Source: Saprospiraceae bacterium (GTDB taxonomy: Bacteria; Bacteroidota; Bacteroidia; Chitinophagales; Saprospiraceae). From it: a stretch of 49,943 nucleotides of DNA. The DNA is taken from positions 1 to 49,943 of the forward strand of contig JAHDIE010000026.1 in assembly GCA_020630955.1 (NCBI GenBank), written 5' to 3'. The translations under genes and the position numbers were made by a program. This document shows, one piece after another, positions 8,955 to 16,586 of the stretch; position 1 is the first letter of the stretch, and every line of letters starts with the position of its first letter. The notes beneath the pieces are model-generated. The model was not told the DNA's origin and made no database searches. It saw only the letters and a list, made by a program, of their open reading frames with translations.

Positions 8955-9521
8955 TCATTTTCCTAATCGAAATCCTAACGCCAATACACCTATCGAATCA
9001 AATCCATATCTTTCGATCGTTAATGGATTCGAGTCTGGATCGTTCACTTTTACCTTGCTTACTAAAGCATGGCCTCCACCGACCCCGACTTCAAAAACAA
9101 AAACATTTGCAAAAACCCATTTGTACCCAATCACAAAACCTAAAGAGATTGCTGATTTTTTATAACCAGGATCATAACCAAATGCATCTTCACTCCCTGA
9201 AAGTTTCAAGGATCTTGGAGCTAGATAAGCACCAGCATAAAACCTGTCTCCTCCCATTTGTGGCTTAAAATAATACTTTCCAGTCAACCTTAATCTGTAA
9301 TCAGATCTCTCCACCTCATATTTACCTTCAAGTAAATTTTCTTTTGAGCAAAACACATTTTCAGCAGACAATTCTACTCCGATGTGTTTAGAAACAATAT
9401 ATTCTCCTTCAAGGTCAAGACTGCTTACTCCACTTCCTAAAGGATTGATTTTTATATCAAATTGCGCATACGATGTAGAAAGAAATAAAAGAAATGTGAA
9501 GAATAATAAAATCTTTTTAAT
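8955..9521 (-). CDS. Small outer-membrane beta-barrel protein with probable ATT start
   Basis: A protein of about 188 aa with alternating hydrophobic strands (GDRFYAGAYLAPRSL, AISLGFVIGYKWVF, IGVLALGFRLG) typical of small barrel proteins like DUF3575. The frame is open upstream of the first usable TTG (9371) and gives K-K-I-L-L-F-F-T-F-L-L-F-L-S-T-S-Y-A-Q, a clear signal peptide, immediately after ATT at 9519-9521. An in-frame TAA sits at 9528-9530, and between it and the signal peptide there are only ATC, ATT, ATT. No ATG, GTG or TTG is available, so translation probably starts at ATT. The alternative is a short barrel without signal from TTG at 9371, which is unlikely. Divergent from the OmpA-like gene. 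Confidence 0.8.
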   Translation of the reverse strand: MKKILLFFTFLLFLSTSYAQFDIKINPLGSGVSSLDLEGEYIVSKHIGVELSAENVFCSKENLLEGKYEVERSDYRLRLTGKYYFKPQMGGDRFYAGAYLAPRSLKLSGSEDAFGYDPGYKKSAISLGFVIGYKWVFANVFVFEVGVGGGHALVSKVKVNDPDSNPLTIERYGFDSIGVLALGFRLGK

Positions 9522-9524
9522 AAT

Positions 9525-9913
9525 GATTTAATCTATATTGATTAGCAGTATTAAATGTAAAAATACTATTTATCTATATAAAAAATGAAGTGATATATTG
9601 CTAGGAACCAGCTTAGACAACTAATGAGTTAGTTTCTAGTTGTCTTAAAATCAACTTTGGTCAATTAAAATTAGAAAAAATTATAATATTGATATTTTTA
9701 TAATATGTAATTCGTTGAAAATGGAATGAATATTGCATTGTTGGTTTGAATAATTGATTGAAAGATCATACACCAATAAGAAAAGTACTAAAAATCTCAA
9801 TTCTGGGATTTATGATATGCGCCTTCTTGGTGTGTTTACAATCGAAAATTCATCTTATTTAAATATTTTAAACAATAACACCTTTTGCTGGTGGTTAATT
9901 AAATATTATTCAG
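9525..9913. other. Divergent intergenic region with a 9-bp inverted repeat
   Basis: About 390 bp separate the barrel gene from the OmpA-like gene. It is very AT-rich. A perfect 9-bp inverted repeat, AGACAACTA at 9615-9623 and TAGTTGTCT at 9637-9645, has a 13-nt loop and no T-run on either side, so it is not a standard terminator; it could be an operator or a leader structure. A 73-codon frame from TTG at 9754 is not convincing. No exact TAnnTTTG box was found before 9914. Confidence 0.5.
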
Positions 9914-10444
9914 ATGAGAATAGCAATGATAATTTTAAGCCTAATTTGGTTTTGGTTTGGCTGGTACATTTGTAATAAAAATCTTTGTGGGCAATCTGCA
10001 CCAATGATTAAAGAAGAGGTGATTTCAGGCTCTTTAGGTGTTACTGGAGAAGATTGTGATCCGACTTTGGTCATAAATGATAAAGGGGGAGATTTTAATA
10101 TATCCTCCACTGAGAATTTTCATTTTAAACATGGTTCGTTTGATCTTTTGCCTCCCACTTCTGATATGTTAGGGGTCATTAATCAATTGACAGATCACCT
10201 TTCCGATAATTCAGACAGATTTATGCAAATAGAAGGATTCTACCATCAAGACGAGCAAGGTGAAATGTCTGGAGAAGGGCTAGGCAAAGCCAGAGCAACT
10301 AGTGTTAGGTCATATCTTATGTCAAAAGGAATTGCTGCTGCGCAGTTGACCATAGCCTCCGAAATGAATAATGAAATTTGCAGGAATGATGAAAGAATTC
10401 TGAATGGGATAAGTGTGAGTTTCAATAAAATACCTTCCAATTAA
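9914..10444 (+). CDS. OmpA-like domain protein, membrane-anchored
   Basis: A 176-aa protein. Residues 4-20 are a hydrophobic signal or anchor (MIILSLIWFWFGWYI). Residues 70-176 resemble an OmpA/MotB C-terminal domain: F-K-H-G-S-F-D-L-L-P as strand one, a helix with V-I-N-Q-L-T-D-H-L, then I-E-G-F-Y-H-Q-D-E, L-G-K-A-R-A-T-S-V-R-S-Y-L and G-I-x-x-x-Q-L. Such domains bind peptidoglycan non-covalently. The usual N-D-x-R-x-x peptidoglycan-binding wording is replaced by LGKARA, so binding may be altered. The next gene starts 24 bp downstream, so they are probably one transcript ended by the terminator at 11831. Confidence 0.82.
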   Translation: MRIAMIILSLIWFWFGWYICNKNLCGQSAPMIKEEVISGSLGVTGEDCDPTLVINDKGGDFNISSTENFHFKHGSFDLLPPTSDMLGVINQLTDHLSDNSDRFMQIEGFYHQDEQGEMSGEGLGKARATSVRSYLMSKGIAAAQLTIASEMNNEICRNDERILNGISVSFNKIPSN

Positions 10445-10468
10445 TAGAATTTCATAAAACATTGAAAA

Positions 10469-11785
10469 ATGGATAATTGTACACTAATACCACTATTGTT
10501 GATGCTTGGTTCATGGTTTATTGGCTGGCTTCTAGGTAGAATGAGAAAAGTAGATACATCACAATTTGATAAAACAATCTCTGGGCAAAAACTACAAATT
10601 TCAAATTTGAAATCTGAGTTTGAGACTCAAAAATTTTCGTACAAAGAACTGGATGATAAGTATGGAAGATTAGAAAAGAAACACCATTCTGTGGTTGCGG
10701 AGCTTGCCACGGCTCAACTTTCTTCTACTCCGGAAACAATCGAAAAGGAAGTAATAAAAGAAGTGGAGGTAATTAAAGAAGTGGAGGTGATCAAAGAAGT
10801 GGAGGTAATAAAAGAAGTAGAAGTAATCAAAGAGGTAGAGGTAATCAAAGAAGTACCTACTGACTCGATAAAGGAGGTAGAAGTGATAAAAGAGGTAATC
10901 AAAGAAGTCCCAATAGAAATTATAAAAGAGGTTGAAGTATTAAAAAAAGTTGAAGTTATTAAAGAGGTAACCGTACCTCAAGAGGTTGAGGTAATCAAGG
11001 AAGTTCAAATAATAAAAGAGGTGCCCGTCGAGGTAATCAAAGAGGTTATAGTTGAAGTGATTAAAGAAGTAGAAGTTATCAAGGAAGTTCCTGTGGAAGT
11101 AATTAAAGAAGTAGAAGTAATTAAGGAAGTTCCTGTGGAAGTAATTAAAGAAGTAGAAGTAATTAAGGAAGTTGCCGTTTCTAGTAATATTGAAGTGATC
11201 AAAGAAGTAGAAGTGATCAAGGAGGTGATCAAGGAGGTGCCTGTAGAAGTTATCAAAGAAGTTGAAGTAGAAGTCATTAGAGAAGTGCCCGTGGAAATCG
11301 TAAAAGAGGTTGAGATTGTTAAATCTCTTGATATGGACAAGTTGAGAATGATGATGGAAGAGCTTGGCACCGTTGAAGTGTCTAAAACTTTAGTTAATGA
11401 AACCCGAACAGAAGGTGAAGGAGGAATAGTTGGTAGGAGATTTGTAGATTCAAAACTTTCTAATGAACCCAAAGAAGATGTGGTTGGGGACAAAGCGCTT
11501 AAAGAAATTAAGTCTGAAACTGAAAATAATGATTTAGAGGATGATTTGAAAATGATAGAAGGAATAGGCCCTAAAATTTCGCAAATTTTAAAATCAGCTG
11601 GAATTATTTCCTTTACTCAATTGGCTGCTTATAATCCCGAGGCAATTAAAGAAATTCTATTGACTGCAGGTCCTAGATATGCTGCCCATAACCCTGGAAC
11701 ATGGCCAGAGCAAGCAGCGTTAGCAGCTAAAGGCGATTGGAAAGCACTGAAAAAATTACAAGACTCCTTAAATGGAGGTAGATAA
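10469..11785 (+). CDS. Membrane-anchored V-I-K-E-V repeat protein with HhH domain
   Basis: A 438-aa protein in four parts. Residues 1-24 are a transmembrane anchor (LIPLLLMLGSWFIGWLLG). Residues 30-85 look like coiled coil. Residues 92-290 are an extreme low-complexity tract of E-V-x-V-I-K-E-V units with about 25 I-K-E copies, alternating six-residue units with longer P-V-E-V-I-K-E forms. Residues 360-438 hold a helix-hairpin-helix-like domain (MIEGIGPKISQIL, then FTQLAAYNPEAIKEIL), a fold that binds nucleic acids or proteins and is often mis-annotated as ribosomal L21-like in Bacteroidota. Paired with the OmpA-like gene upstream. I infer an envelope spacer or scaffold; the function is unknown. 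Confidence 0.8.
   Translation: MDNCTLIPLLLMLGSWFIGWLLGRMRKVDTSQFDKTISGQKLQISNLKSEFETQKFSYKELDDKYGRLEKKHHSVVAELATAQLSSTPETIEKEVIKEVEVIKEVEVIKEVEVIKEVEVIKEVEVIKEVPTDSIKEVEVIKEVIKEVPIEIIKEVEVLKKVEVIKEVTVPQEVEVIKEVQIIKEVPVEVIKEVIVEVIKEVEVIKEVPVEVIKEVEVIKEVPVEVIKEVEVIKEVAVSSNIEVIKEVEVIKEVIKEVPVEVIKEVEVEVIREVPVEIVKEVEIVKSLDMDKLRMMMEELGTVEVSKTLVNETRTEGEGGIVGRRFVDSKLSNEPKEDVVGDKALKEIKSETENNDLEDDLKMIEGIGPKISQILKSAGIISFTQLAAYNPEAIKEILLTAGPRYAAHNPGTWPEQAALAAKGDWKALKKLQDSLNGGR
10741..11325 (+). repeat. 18-bp-based coding repeat (V-E-V-I-K-E)
   Basis: The tract encoding V-E-V-I-K-E units uses varied synonymous codons (GTAATAAAAGAAGTGGAG, GTAATTAAAGAAGTGGAG, GTGATCAAAGAAGTGGAG and so on). Most units are 18 bp; some carry an added P-V-E or I-V-E insert of 9 bp or more. 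A pair of near-identical blocks at about 11089-11169 suggests a recent local duplication. The six-residue period does not fit a coiled-coil heptad. Confidence 0.9.
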
Positions 11786-11830
11786 CTTAAACCATTTTGA
11801 CATAAACCAATGGTTGTTTAAAACCAGAAT

Positions 11831-11860
11831 GGAGCCTGACTTGTCATCGGCTCCTTTTTT
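11831..11860 (+). terminator. Intrinsic terminator after the HhH gene
   Basis: GGAGCC (11831-11836) pairs with GGCTCC (11849-11854), with an inner TGAC/GTCA stem and a TC bulge, followed by six Ts. It ends the OmpA-like / HhH transcript. The T-run overlaps the stop codon of the convergent gene at 11859. Confidence 0.85.
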
Positions 11861-12383
11861 ATTTTGAAACTTGATCTAATCGCTGGATAATCGGTTGTAG
11901 CTTGTTTTTTGCCTTAGAGCCTTCAGGTAGTTGATCAAAAAAATCTTTTGCTCTCTTGTGATCCTTTAAAGAAACCAAACAAAGGATTTGATATAATTTT
12001 GCTTGTTGGTAAATATTGTCTTCGGCTTTGCTATCCCTAATCACTTTTCCAAACCCAATCATGGCATCCATGTTTTGATTCGATCTTAACTGTGAATAAG
12101 CTTGATAAAAATTATCATAGACGGTTCTTTGATTTAGTTCTATTTGTGCAAATGTTTCTCCGGCTTTTTTAAAATCGTCATTTTTATAATGAGAAATCGC
12201 AACATTCCTGGCTTCCGATTGCCCATTGTTGTAACGATCAATATAAGGTGGTTTCTCATCATTGAAAATTGAGATAATTTTTTCTTCAGGAGTTGCATCA
12301 GACTTTTGAGGACCGCTTGGTTTTAAATACAAGAAAGTTATGAGTGCAGTAATTATTGCAACAATTGGAAGAATATATTTCAT
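11859..12383 (-). CDS. TPR-like membrane-anchored protein
   Basis: A 174-aa protein. Residues 4-20 are one transmembrane helix (ILPIVAIITALITFLYL). The rest is helical: residues 55-85 (AISHYKNDDFKKAGETFAQIE) and 95-160 (YQAYSQLRSNQNMDAMIGFGKVI, then AKLYQILCLVSLKDHKRAKDFFDQL) follow the alternating helix pattern of tetratricopeptide repeats, so it probably holds protein partners in the periplasm. A TAnnTTTG promoter box lies upstream at 12421-12428. Its partner is unknown; it is divergent from a small membrane-protein gene. Confidence 0.75.
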   Translation of the reverse strand: MKYILPIVAIITALITFLYLKPSGPQKSDATPEEKIISIFNDEKPPYIDRYNNGQSEARNVAISHYKNDDFKKAGETFAQIELNQRTVYDNFYQAYSQLRSNQNMDAMIGFGKVIRDSKAEDNIYQQAKLYQILCLVSLKDHKRAKDFFDQLPEGSKAKNKLQPIIQRLDQVSK

Positions 12384-12420
12384 TTTTAAGCTTAGTGTTC
12401 TTTAAATAATAGAATCGTAG

Positions 12421-12428
12421 CAAAGGTA
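12421..12428 (-). promoter_or_regulatory. TAnnTTTG -7 box for the TPR-like gene
   Basis: The minus strand reads TACCTTTG, an exact match to the Bacteroidota -7 element, 37 bp before the ATG at 12383. No TTTG -33 element is present at the expected distance. It sits inside the divergent spacer. Confidence 0.55.
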
Positions 12429-12456
12429 CAAATCACAGTTTTGTATTGATTTATTA

Positions 12457-12488
12457 TTTGATTGCTTTTGCAAAACTTTCTACATTTG
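12457..12488 (+). promoter_or_regulatory. Bacteroidota-type promoter giving a probably leaderless mRNA
   Basis: TTTG at 12457-12460, a 20-bp spacer, then TACATTTG at 12481-12488 match the -33 TTTG and -7 TAnnTTTG elements. The ATG at 12494 is five bases after the box, where transcription would start, so the mRNA may begin at or next to the start codon. Confidence 0.65.
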
Positions 12489-12493
12489 TTGTT

Positions 12494-12721
12494 ATGTGCA
12501 AAGATCAAAACTTTCTTCAAAAGCTTACAAAACGCCATTGGATGATGATTGCAGCAGTGATGTTGTTTTTAATATTTGTAATCTTTAATGAACAAATCAT
12601 GGATACAAGGATTGCCAATGCAAAAATGGACGCTTTGGAAACCATACTCAATGACTCCCCGGAAGAAGCAAAGGAGAATATTAAAACTATTATTGATACT
12701 TTATTGCAGCCAAAGAAGTAA
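12494..12721 (+). CDS. Small single-pass membrane protein
   Basis: A 75-aa protein of unknown function: about 15 polar residues, one transmembrane helix (MMIAAVMLFLIFVIF, residues 17-32), then a charged helical tail (A-K-M-D-A-L-E-T-I-L, then PEEAKENIKTIIDTLL). The frame stays open to TTG at 12446, but the promoter boxes at 12457-12488 lie inside that extension, so the ATG at 12494 is preferred. The tail could be a short coiled coil. It precedes recQ, which has its own promoter box. Confidence 0.65.
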   Translation: MCKDQNFLQKLTKRHWMMIAAVMLFLIFVIFNEQIMDTRIANAKMDALETILNDSPEEAKENIKTIIDTLLQPKK

Positions 12722-12789
12722 TCCAATTAATTTTCTAGCAAAATTATGTTTACTTAAATTCAAAATCGCTCATTTACAAGTAGAAGCAA

Positions 12790-12797
12790 TATATTTG
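12790..12797 (+). promoter_or_regulatory. TAnnTTTG box next to the recQ start
   Basis: TATATTTG is an exact -7 match, and the recQ ATG follows after five bases, the same spacing as at 12481-12494. No clear TTTG lies 19-21 bp upstream. It suggests a leaderless recQ transcript. Confidence 0.5.
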
Positions 12798-12802
12798 AGC
12801 CC

Positions 12803-14596
12803 ATGAATAAAAGCATTCAAGAGACACTTGAAAAGGTCTTTGGATATCAATCATTTCGATTAGAGCAGGAGCGTATCATCAATCATGTTTTAATCGGCAA
12901 AGATTGTTTAGTTATAATGCCAACTGGAGGCGGAAAGTCTTTATGTTATCAAATACCTGCAATAGTTTCTAATGGGTTGACCATTGTTGTGTCTCCATTG
13001 ATCGCACTAATGAATGATCAAGTTGCTGCCTTACATGAATTAGGTGTTTCAGCTGCAACAATAAATAGCAGCATCAATCAAGGGGAGTTAAATGATATTT
13101 ACGCAAAAATGAGGGATGGTAAACTTAAACTATTATATGTTTCCCCCGAAAAGTTGATGGCTGGCGATTTCGTTAATTATCTTTCTAATTTTACCATTTC
13201 ATTATTTGCAGTCGATGAAGCACATTGTGTCTCTGTCTGGGGTAATGATTTTAGACCAGAGTATATACAATTAAAAGCACTAAAAGCTAATTTCCAAACA
13301 GTGCCTATAATTGCTCTAACCGCCACTGCAGATAGTACTACACAATATGATATTTTGAAACAACTAGGGTTGTCCGATGCAAAGCTATTTCTTAGTAGCT
13401 TCGAGCGGAAAAATATATCTGTCGAAGCAAGGTCTGGCCTTAAACGTATTGTGCAAATTGTTGACTTTGTTCGACAAGAAAATGGAAACGCGGGTATCAT
13501 TTATTGTCTTAGTAAAAAAAGTTGTGAGACAGTAGCTTCAAAGTTGCAGGCAAAAGGTATAAAAGCAGCCTACTATCATGCAGGGATGAATACAGAAGAC
13601 AGAAATAGAATTCAAAGAAATTTTCAGAATGATGAGGTTCAAATAGTCTGTGCAACCATAGCATTTGGGATGGGAATTGATAAACCCAATATTCGCTGGG
13701 TGATTCATTATAACATGCCAAAAAATATTGAAGGTTACTACCAGGAAATAGGAAGAGCGGGAAGAGATGGAGATTCAGCAAAGGCATTGTTGTTTTATAG
13801 TTGGGGTGATTACGTCCTTTTGAAAAGGTTTATCGACGAAGGAGAAGCCCATGTAACTTTTAAAAAAGTACAATCTGCGAAATTAGAAAGAATGTGGCAG
13901 TATGCCAATGCAGTCAATTGTAGAACCAATTTTGTACTAAATTATTTTGGTGAATATAGATCAGATGGCTGTGGCCATTGTGATAACTGCATCCATCCTC
14001 CAAAGATTTTTGATGGGAGAATTTATGCTAAAATGGCCCTTTCTGCAACCATTCGAGCGAAAGAATCAATTTCTAGTTCTATCTTGATAGACTTGCTCCG
14101 TGGTTCTTTCAAGGCTGAAATTACTACTCGTGGTCTTGAAAAGTTAAAGACCTTTGGAGTGGGTAGGGAGGTGCCAGTAGCTCATTGGAGTCATTATCTT
14201 ACTCAGATGATTAATCAAGGTATTCTTCGAATTGATTTTGCTGATTATTCTAAAGTTAAAACTACACCCTTGAGTCAAAAGGTGCTCTATGAAGATCTTC
14301 AAGTTTCATTGACAGAATATGAAGGGTATAAAAAGGCAAAAGCTCCAAAAATTGAAAAGAAACCAATCGATTTTGAAAATATAGATCAAGATCTCTTGGT
14401 AAGATTAAAGACTTGGAGAAATAATCTAGCTAAAGAAAAAAATGTTCCGGCCTATGTCATCTTATCCAATAAGTCATTGCAACAGGTAGCTGCTGAAATG
14501 CCTACGAACGATCAAGAGTTACTTCAAATCAACGGTATAGGGCAAAAGAAATTAGATAGCTTTGGAGAAATAATTTTGGCTATAATTAGGGGTTAG
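12803..14596 (+). CDS. recQ: RecQ-family ATP-dependent DNA helicase
   Basis: A 597-aa 3'-5' DNA helicase for recombination and replication-fork repair. The Walker A motif is PTGGGKS (residues 40-46), the DEAH box is 138-141, motif III is ALTATAD (171-177), and motif VI QEIGRAGRDGD is near 317-327. Zinc-binding cysteines are C373, C390, C393 and C396, followed by a winged-helix RQC region and a C-terminal HRDC domain (about 525-597). Length and order match complete RecQ. The aromatic-rich loop after DEAH reads SVWGNDFRPEY where E. coli has SQWGHDFRPEY; the usual His is Asn148. The gene's 3' end overlaps the convergent Smr gene by 11 bp. Confidence 0.95.
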   Translation: MNKSIQETLEKVFGYQSFRLEQERIINHVLIGKDCLVIMPTGGGKSLCYQIPAIVSNGLTIVVSPLIALMNDQVAALHELGVSAATINSSINQGELNDIYAKMRDGKLKLLYVSPEKLMAGDFVNYLSNFTISLFAVDEAHCVSVWGNDFRPEYIQLKALKANFQTVPIIALTATADSTTQYDILKQLGLSDAKLFLSSFERKNISVEARSGLKRIVQIVDFVRQENGNAGIIYCLSKKSCETVASKLQAKGIKAAYYHAGMNTEDRNRIQRNFQNDEVQIVCATIAFGMGIDKPNIRWVIHYNMPKNIEGYYQEIGRAGRDGDSAKALLFYSWGDYVLLKRFIDEGEAHVTFKKVQSAKLERMWQYANAVNCRTNFVLNYFGEYRSDGCGHCDNCIHPPKIFDGRIYAKMALSATIRAKESISSSILIDLLRGSFKAEITTRGLEKLKTFGVGREVPVAHWSHYLTQMINQGILRIDFADYSKVKTTPLSQKVLYEDLQVSLTEYEGYKKAKAPKIEKKPIDFENIDQDLLVRLKTWRNNLAKEKNVPAYVILSNKSLQQVAAEMPTNDQELLQINGIGQKKLDSFGEIILAIIRG

Positions 14597-15119
14597 CATA
14601 GTTGAATAAAATCTCCAATCCACCACCGTCATGAATTGGAAAGGTGTTTAATACGCTAGGATGGTACTTTAAGATACTTTCAATTTCTGCTTTTAAAACT
14701 CCAGTTCCTTTTCCATGAATGACTCTAATGCTTTGTTTTTTTGCTTTGATTGATTTCCTGAGAAAAGATTCGAATGCTTTCATTTGAAAATCAAAGATTC
14801 TCTCAGGACGATTACTATGAAGGGAAGGGTTTAAGGTTTCGATATGTAAGTCAATGCTTCTTTCTTCAGAATAATAATTGGGTGCAAATATTGATTTGTC
14901 TCTTTTGGTTCTTTCTTCAAAGGCATCTCGATGTTTGTTGAGATTAGATGCTAGTTCTTTCTCACTTACAATCTCCAAATCAGAAGCGGTCGCTATTAAT
15001 ATTGCTTCTCCTATTTTAACTCGTGCCTTTCCTTCTTCATTGGTGCCTTCGAATTTTCCTATTTTTCCTGAAGATTTAATTCTCAATAAATCTCCAATCC
15101 ATAAATCACCTAAATTCAC
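14586..15119 (-). CDS. Smr-domain protein
   Basis: A 177-aa protein starting at GTG. Residues 1-55 resemble a KOW/SH3-like barrel (GDLWIGDLLRIKSSGKIGKFEG), residues 56-90 a linker, and residues 92-177 an Smr domain: SIDLHIETL stands for the L-D-L-H-G start and VIHGKGTGVLKAEI is the G-K-G-x-G motif. Smr domains act as nicking or RNA-cleaving endonucleases, and are best known at the C-terminus of MutS2; this is a stand-alone type. It starts 6 bp after the stop of the upstream glycosyltransferase gene, so they are probably co-transcribed. The 3' end overlaps recQ. Confidence 0.9.
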   Translation of the reverse strand: MNLGDLWIGDLLRIKSSGKIGKFEGTNEEGKARVKIGEAILIATASDLEIVSEKELASNLNKHRDAFEERTKRDKSIFAPNYYSEERSIDLHIETLNPSLHSNRPERIFDFQMKAFESFLRKSIKAKKQSIRVIHGKGTGVLKAEIESILKYHPSVLNTFPIHDGGGLEILFNYANP

Positions 15120-15125
15120 AATTCT

Positions 15126-16541
15126 TTATTTTATTATTAAACGATAACCCAGTGCTTTTAGTTCTTCTTGTTTTTCCTTACTGGGAATATATGGATAAAC
15201 AGCAGCACAATCAGAATAGAACATTGCTTCAATGTACATTGCCTCATTAAAGATGATTGTTTTTTGGTCATTTTGAGCATATTCATCCTTGAAAAGAACT
15301 CCTTCTTGACTGTTGTTTTCAAAAGGCTTGATTCTGTTAAAACAATAATGGACCGGAAGAACAAGCAGTAATAAAGTGACAAGCTTAAGAAGCAATTTGG
15401 GTTTAAATTTACTTTGTATTTGTCGGGCATACACGATAAATAGTCCTGAAAGAATAAATATTGCAGGTGCGGTAAAAAGCAAGTAAGCTTGCATTTTGGT
15501 TTTGACAACACTAAAGAATAGTAATGGAATAAAAATCCATACTGATAAAATGGCCAGCTTTATATTTTTAGTTTTTATGGTTTTCCAAAATAACCAAGCC
15601 AAAGGTACAATGATCAGTGGGCTGAATATTATAGTGAGTCTAATGAGTTGGTAAAATATTCCACCTGTTTCAGAACCTAATGCTGTGAAGATGTGCAAGC
15701 TGTTGTAGTGTGATTCCCAGGCAGCTTCTTTTGGCCATTGTTGGAAAATATATACTTGCCAGGGCAAGACAAGTGCCAAAATAATTAAGGATAAACTTAA
15801 TAGTTGAAATATAAGTTTCTGCTTTGAATAGCGATAAAGATTTGCCGAAAGGCACCATATTGGAAAGATGATAAGCGCTGGTAACCATTTACTCAAAATA
15901 GCCAGTGATGTGAAGAAAGCAGTCAGAACAAGAAAAATGGTTTTGTTGGATTTGTGATAAAGTAGGGTAGTGTAAACAGAAAACCCAATAAAGCATAAAA
16001 AATAAATGTCGATGTGATCTGTGGCTACTCGACCACCAGATTGTTCTATGATTAATCCATTGATGGCGCATAAAAATGCTGCAATAAAGGCAACTTTCTT
16101 ATTGTATAAAATACTGGCAATTCCATGTGTCGCGGGGACTAAAATTGTTGATAGTATTAAACTTGGAATACGAATAGAAAATGCTGAAATGCCAAATAGT
16201 TTCATGGAAATTGCCATTGACCAAAGAGGGATTGGTTGTTTATGTAGCCAGATATGGTTAGCGGCCCATTCTTTATAGTCATAGGGAAGAATTGGGTTTT
16301 TGTAAAGCATTGGTGTTAAAAAGTCACTCATTAAATTTTTTGCGACCAAGGCATGATAGCGTTCGTCCCATTGATGAAGGAAACCATCCTTTGCTGTAAA
16401 TATTCGCAACACCAATGCTGCTATACACAGGCATAGCATTGCTAATTTGTTGTTATTTCTATGATGGAAATAAACAGCTACTCCTAGAAAAGTTATTCCG
16501 GAAATAATCAATAACCAATGTACTATTGATTCTAATGGCAT
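15126..16541 (-). CDS. GT-C family (GT39/ArnT-like) membrane glycosyltransferase
   Basis: A 471-aa integral membrane protein with about ten to twelve hydrophobic helices. Early in the sequence a WDERYHA loop carries the acidic catalytic residues seen in GT39 and ArnT-type transferases, and HKQPIPLWSMAIS matches the K-P-P-L-x-x-W region of the family. These enzymes take a polyprenyl-phosphate-linked sugar and transfer it to protein, lipid A or polysaccharide on the periplasmic side. The acceptor cannot be determined here. It is followed after 6 bp by the Smr gene. Confidence 0.88.
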   Translation of the reverse strand: MPLESIVHWLLIISGITFLGVAVYFHHRNNNKLAMLCLCIAALVLRIFTAKDGFLHQWDERYHALVAKNLMSDFLTPMLYKNPILPYDYKEWAANHIWLHKQPIPLWSMAISMKLFGISAFSIRIPSLILSTILVPATHGIASILYNKKVAFIAAFLCAINGLIIEQSGGRVATDHIDIYFLCFIGFSVYTTLLYHKSNKTIFLVLTAFFTSLAILSKWLPALIIFPIWCLSANLYRYSKQKLIFQLLSLSLIILALVLPWQVYIFQQWPKEAAWESHYNSLHIFTALGSETGGIFYQLIRLTIIFSPLIIVPLAWLFWKTIKTKNIKLAILSVWIFIPLLFFSVVKTKMQAYLLFTAPAIFILSGLFIVYARQIQSKFKPKLLLKLVTLLLLVLPVHYCFNRIKPFENNSQEGVLFKDEYAQNDQKTIIFNEAMYIEAMFYSDCAAVYPYIPSKEKQEELKALGYRLIIK

Positions 16542-16586
16542 AGATGATTTATCTTGGTTGTGGCTTTCCTAATATTGGTTATTTTT

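Noticed and set aside
9754-9975. 73-aa frame starting at TTG before the OmpA-like gene
   Set aside because: Weak start, no recognisable features, overlaps the OmpA-like gene start by 62 bp in another frame.
10714-11493. Antisense frames rich in Thr and Ser over the V-I-K-E-V tract
   Set aside because: They are reverse-complement shadows of the coding repeat.
12446-12493. N-terminal extension of the small membrane protein from TTG
   Set aside because: The extension holds the promoter elements at 12457-12488; the ATG at 12494 fits better.
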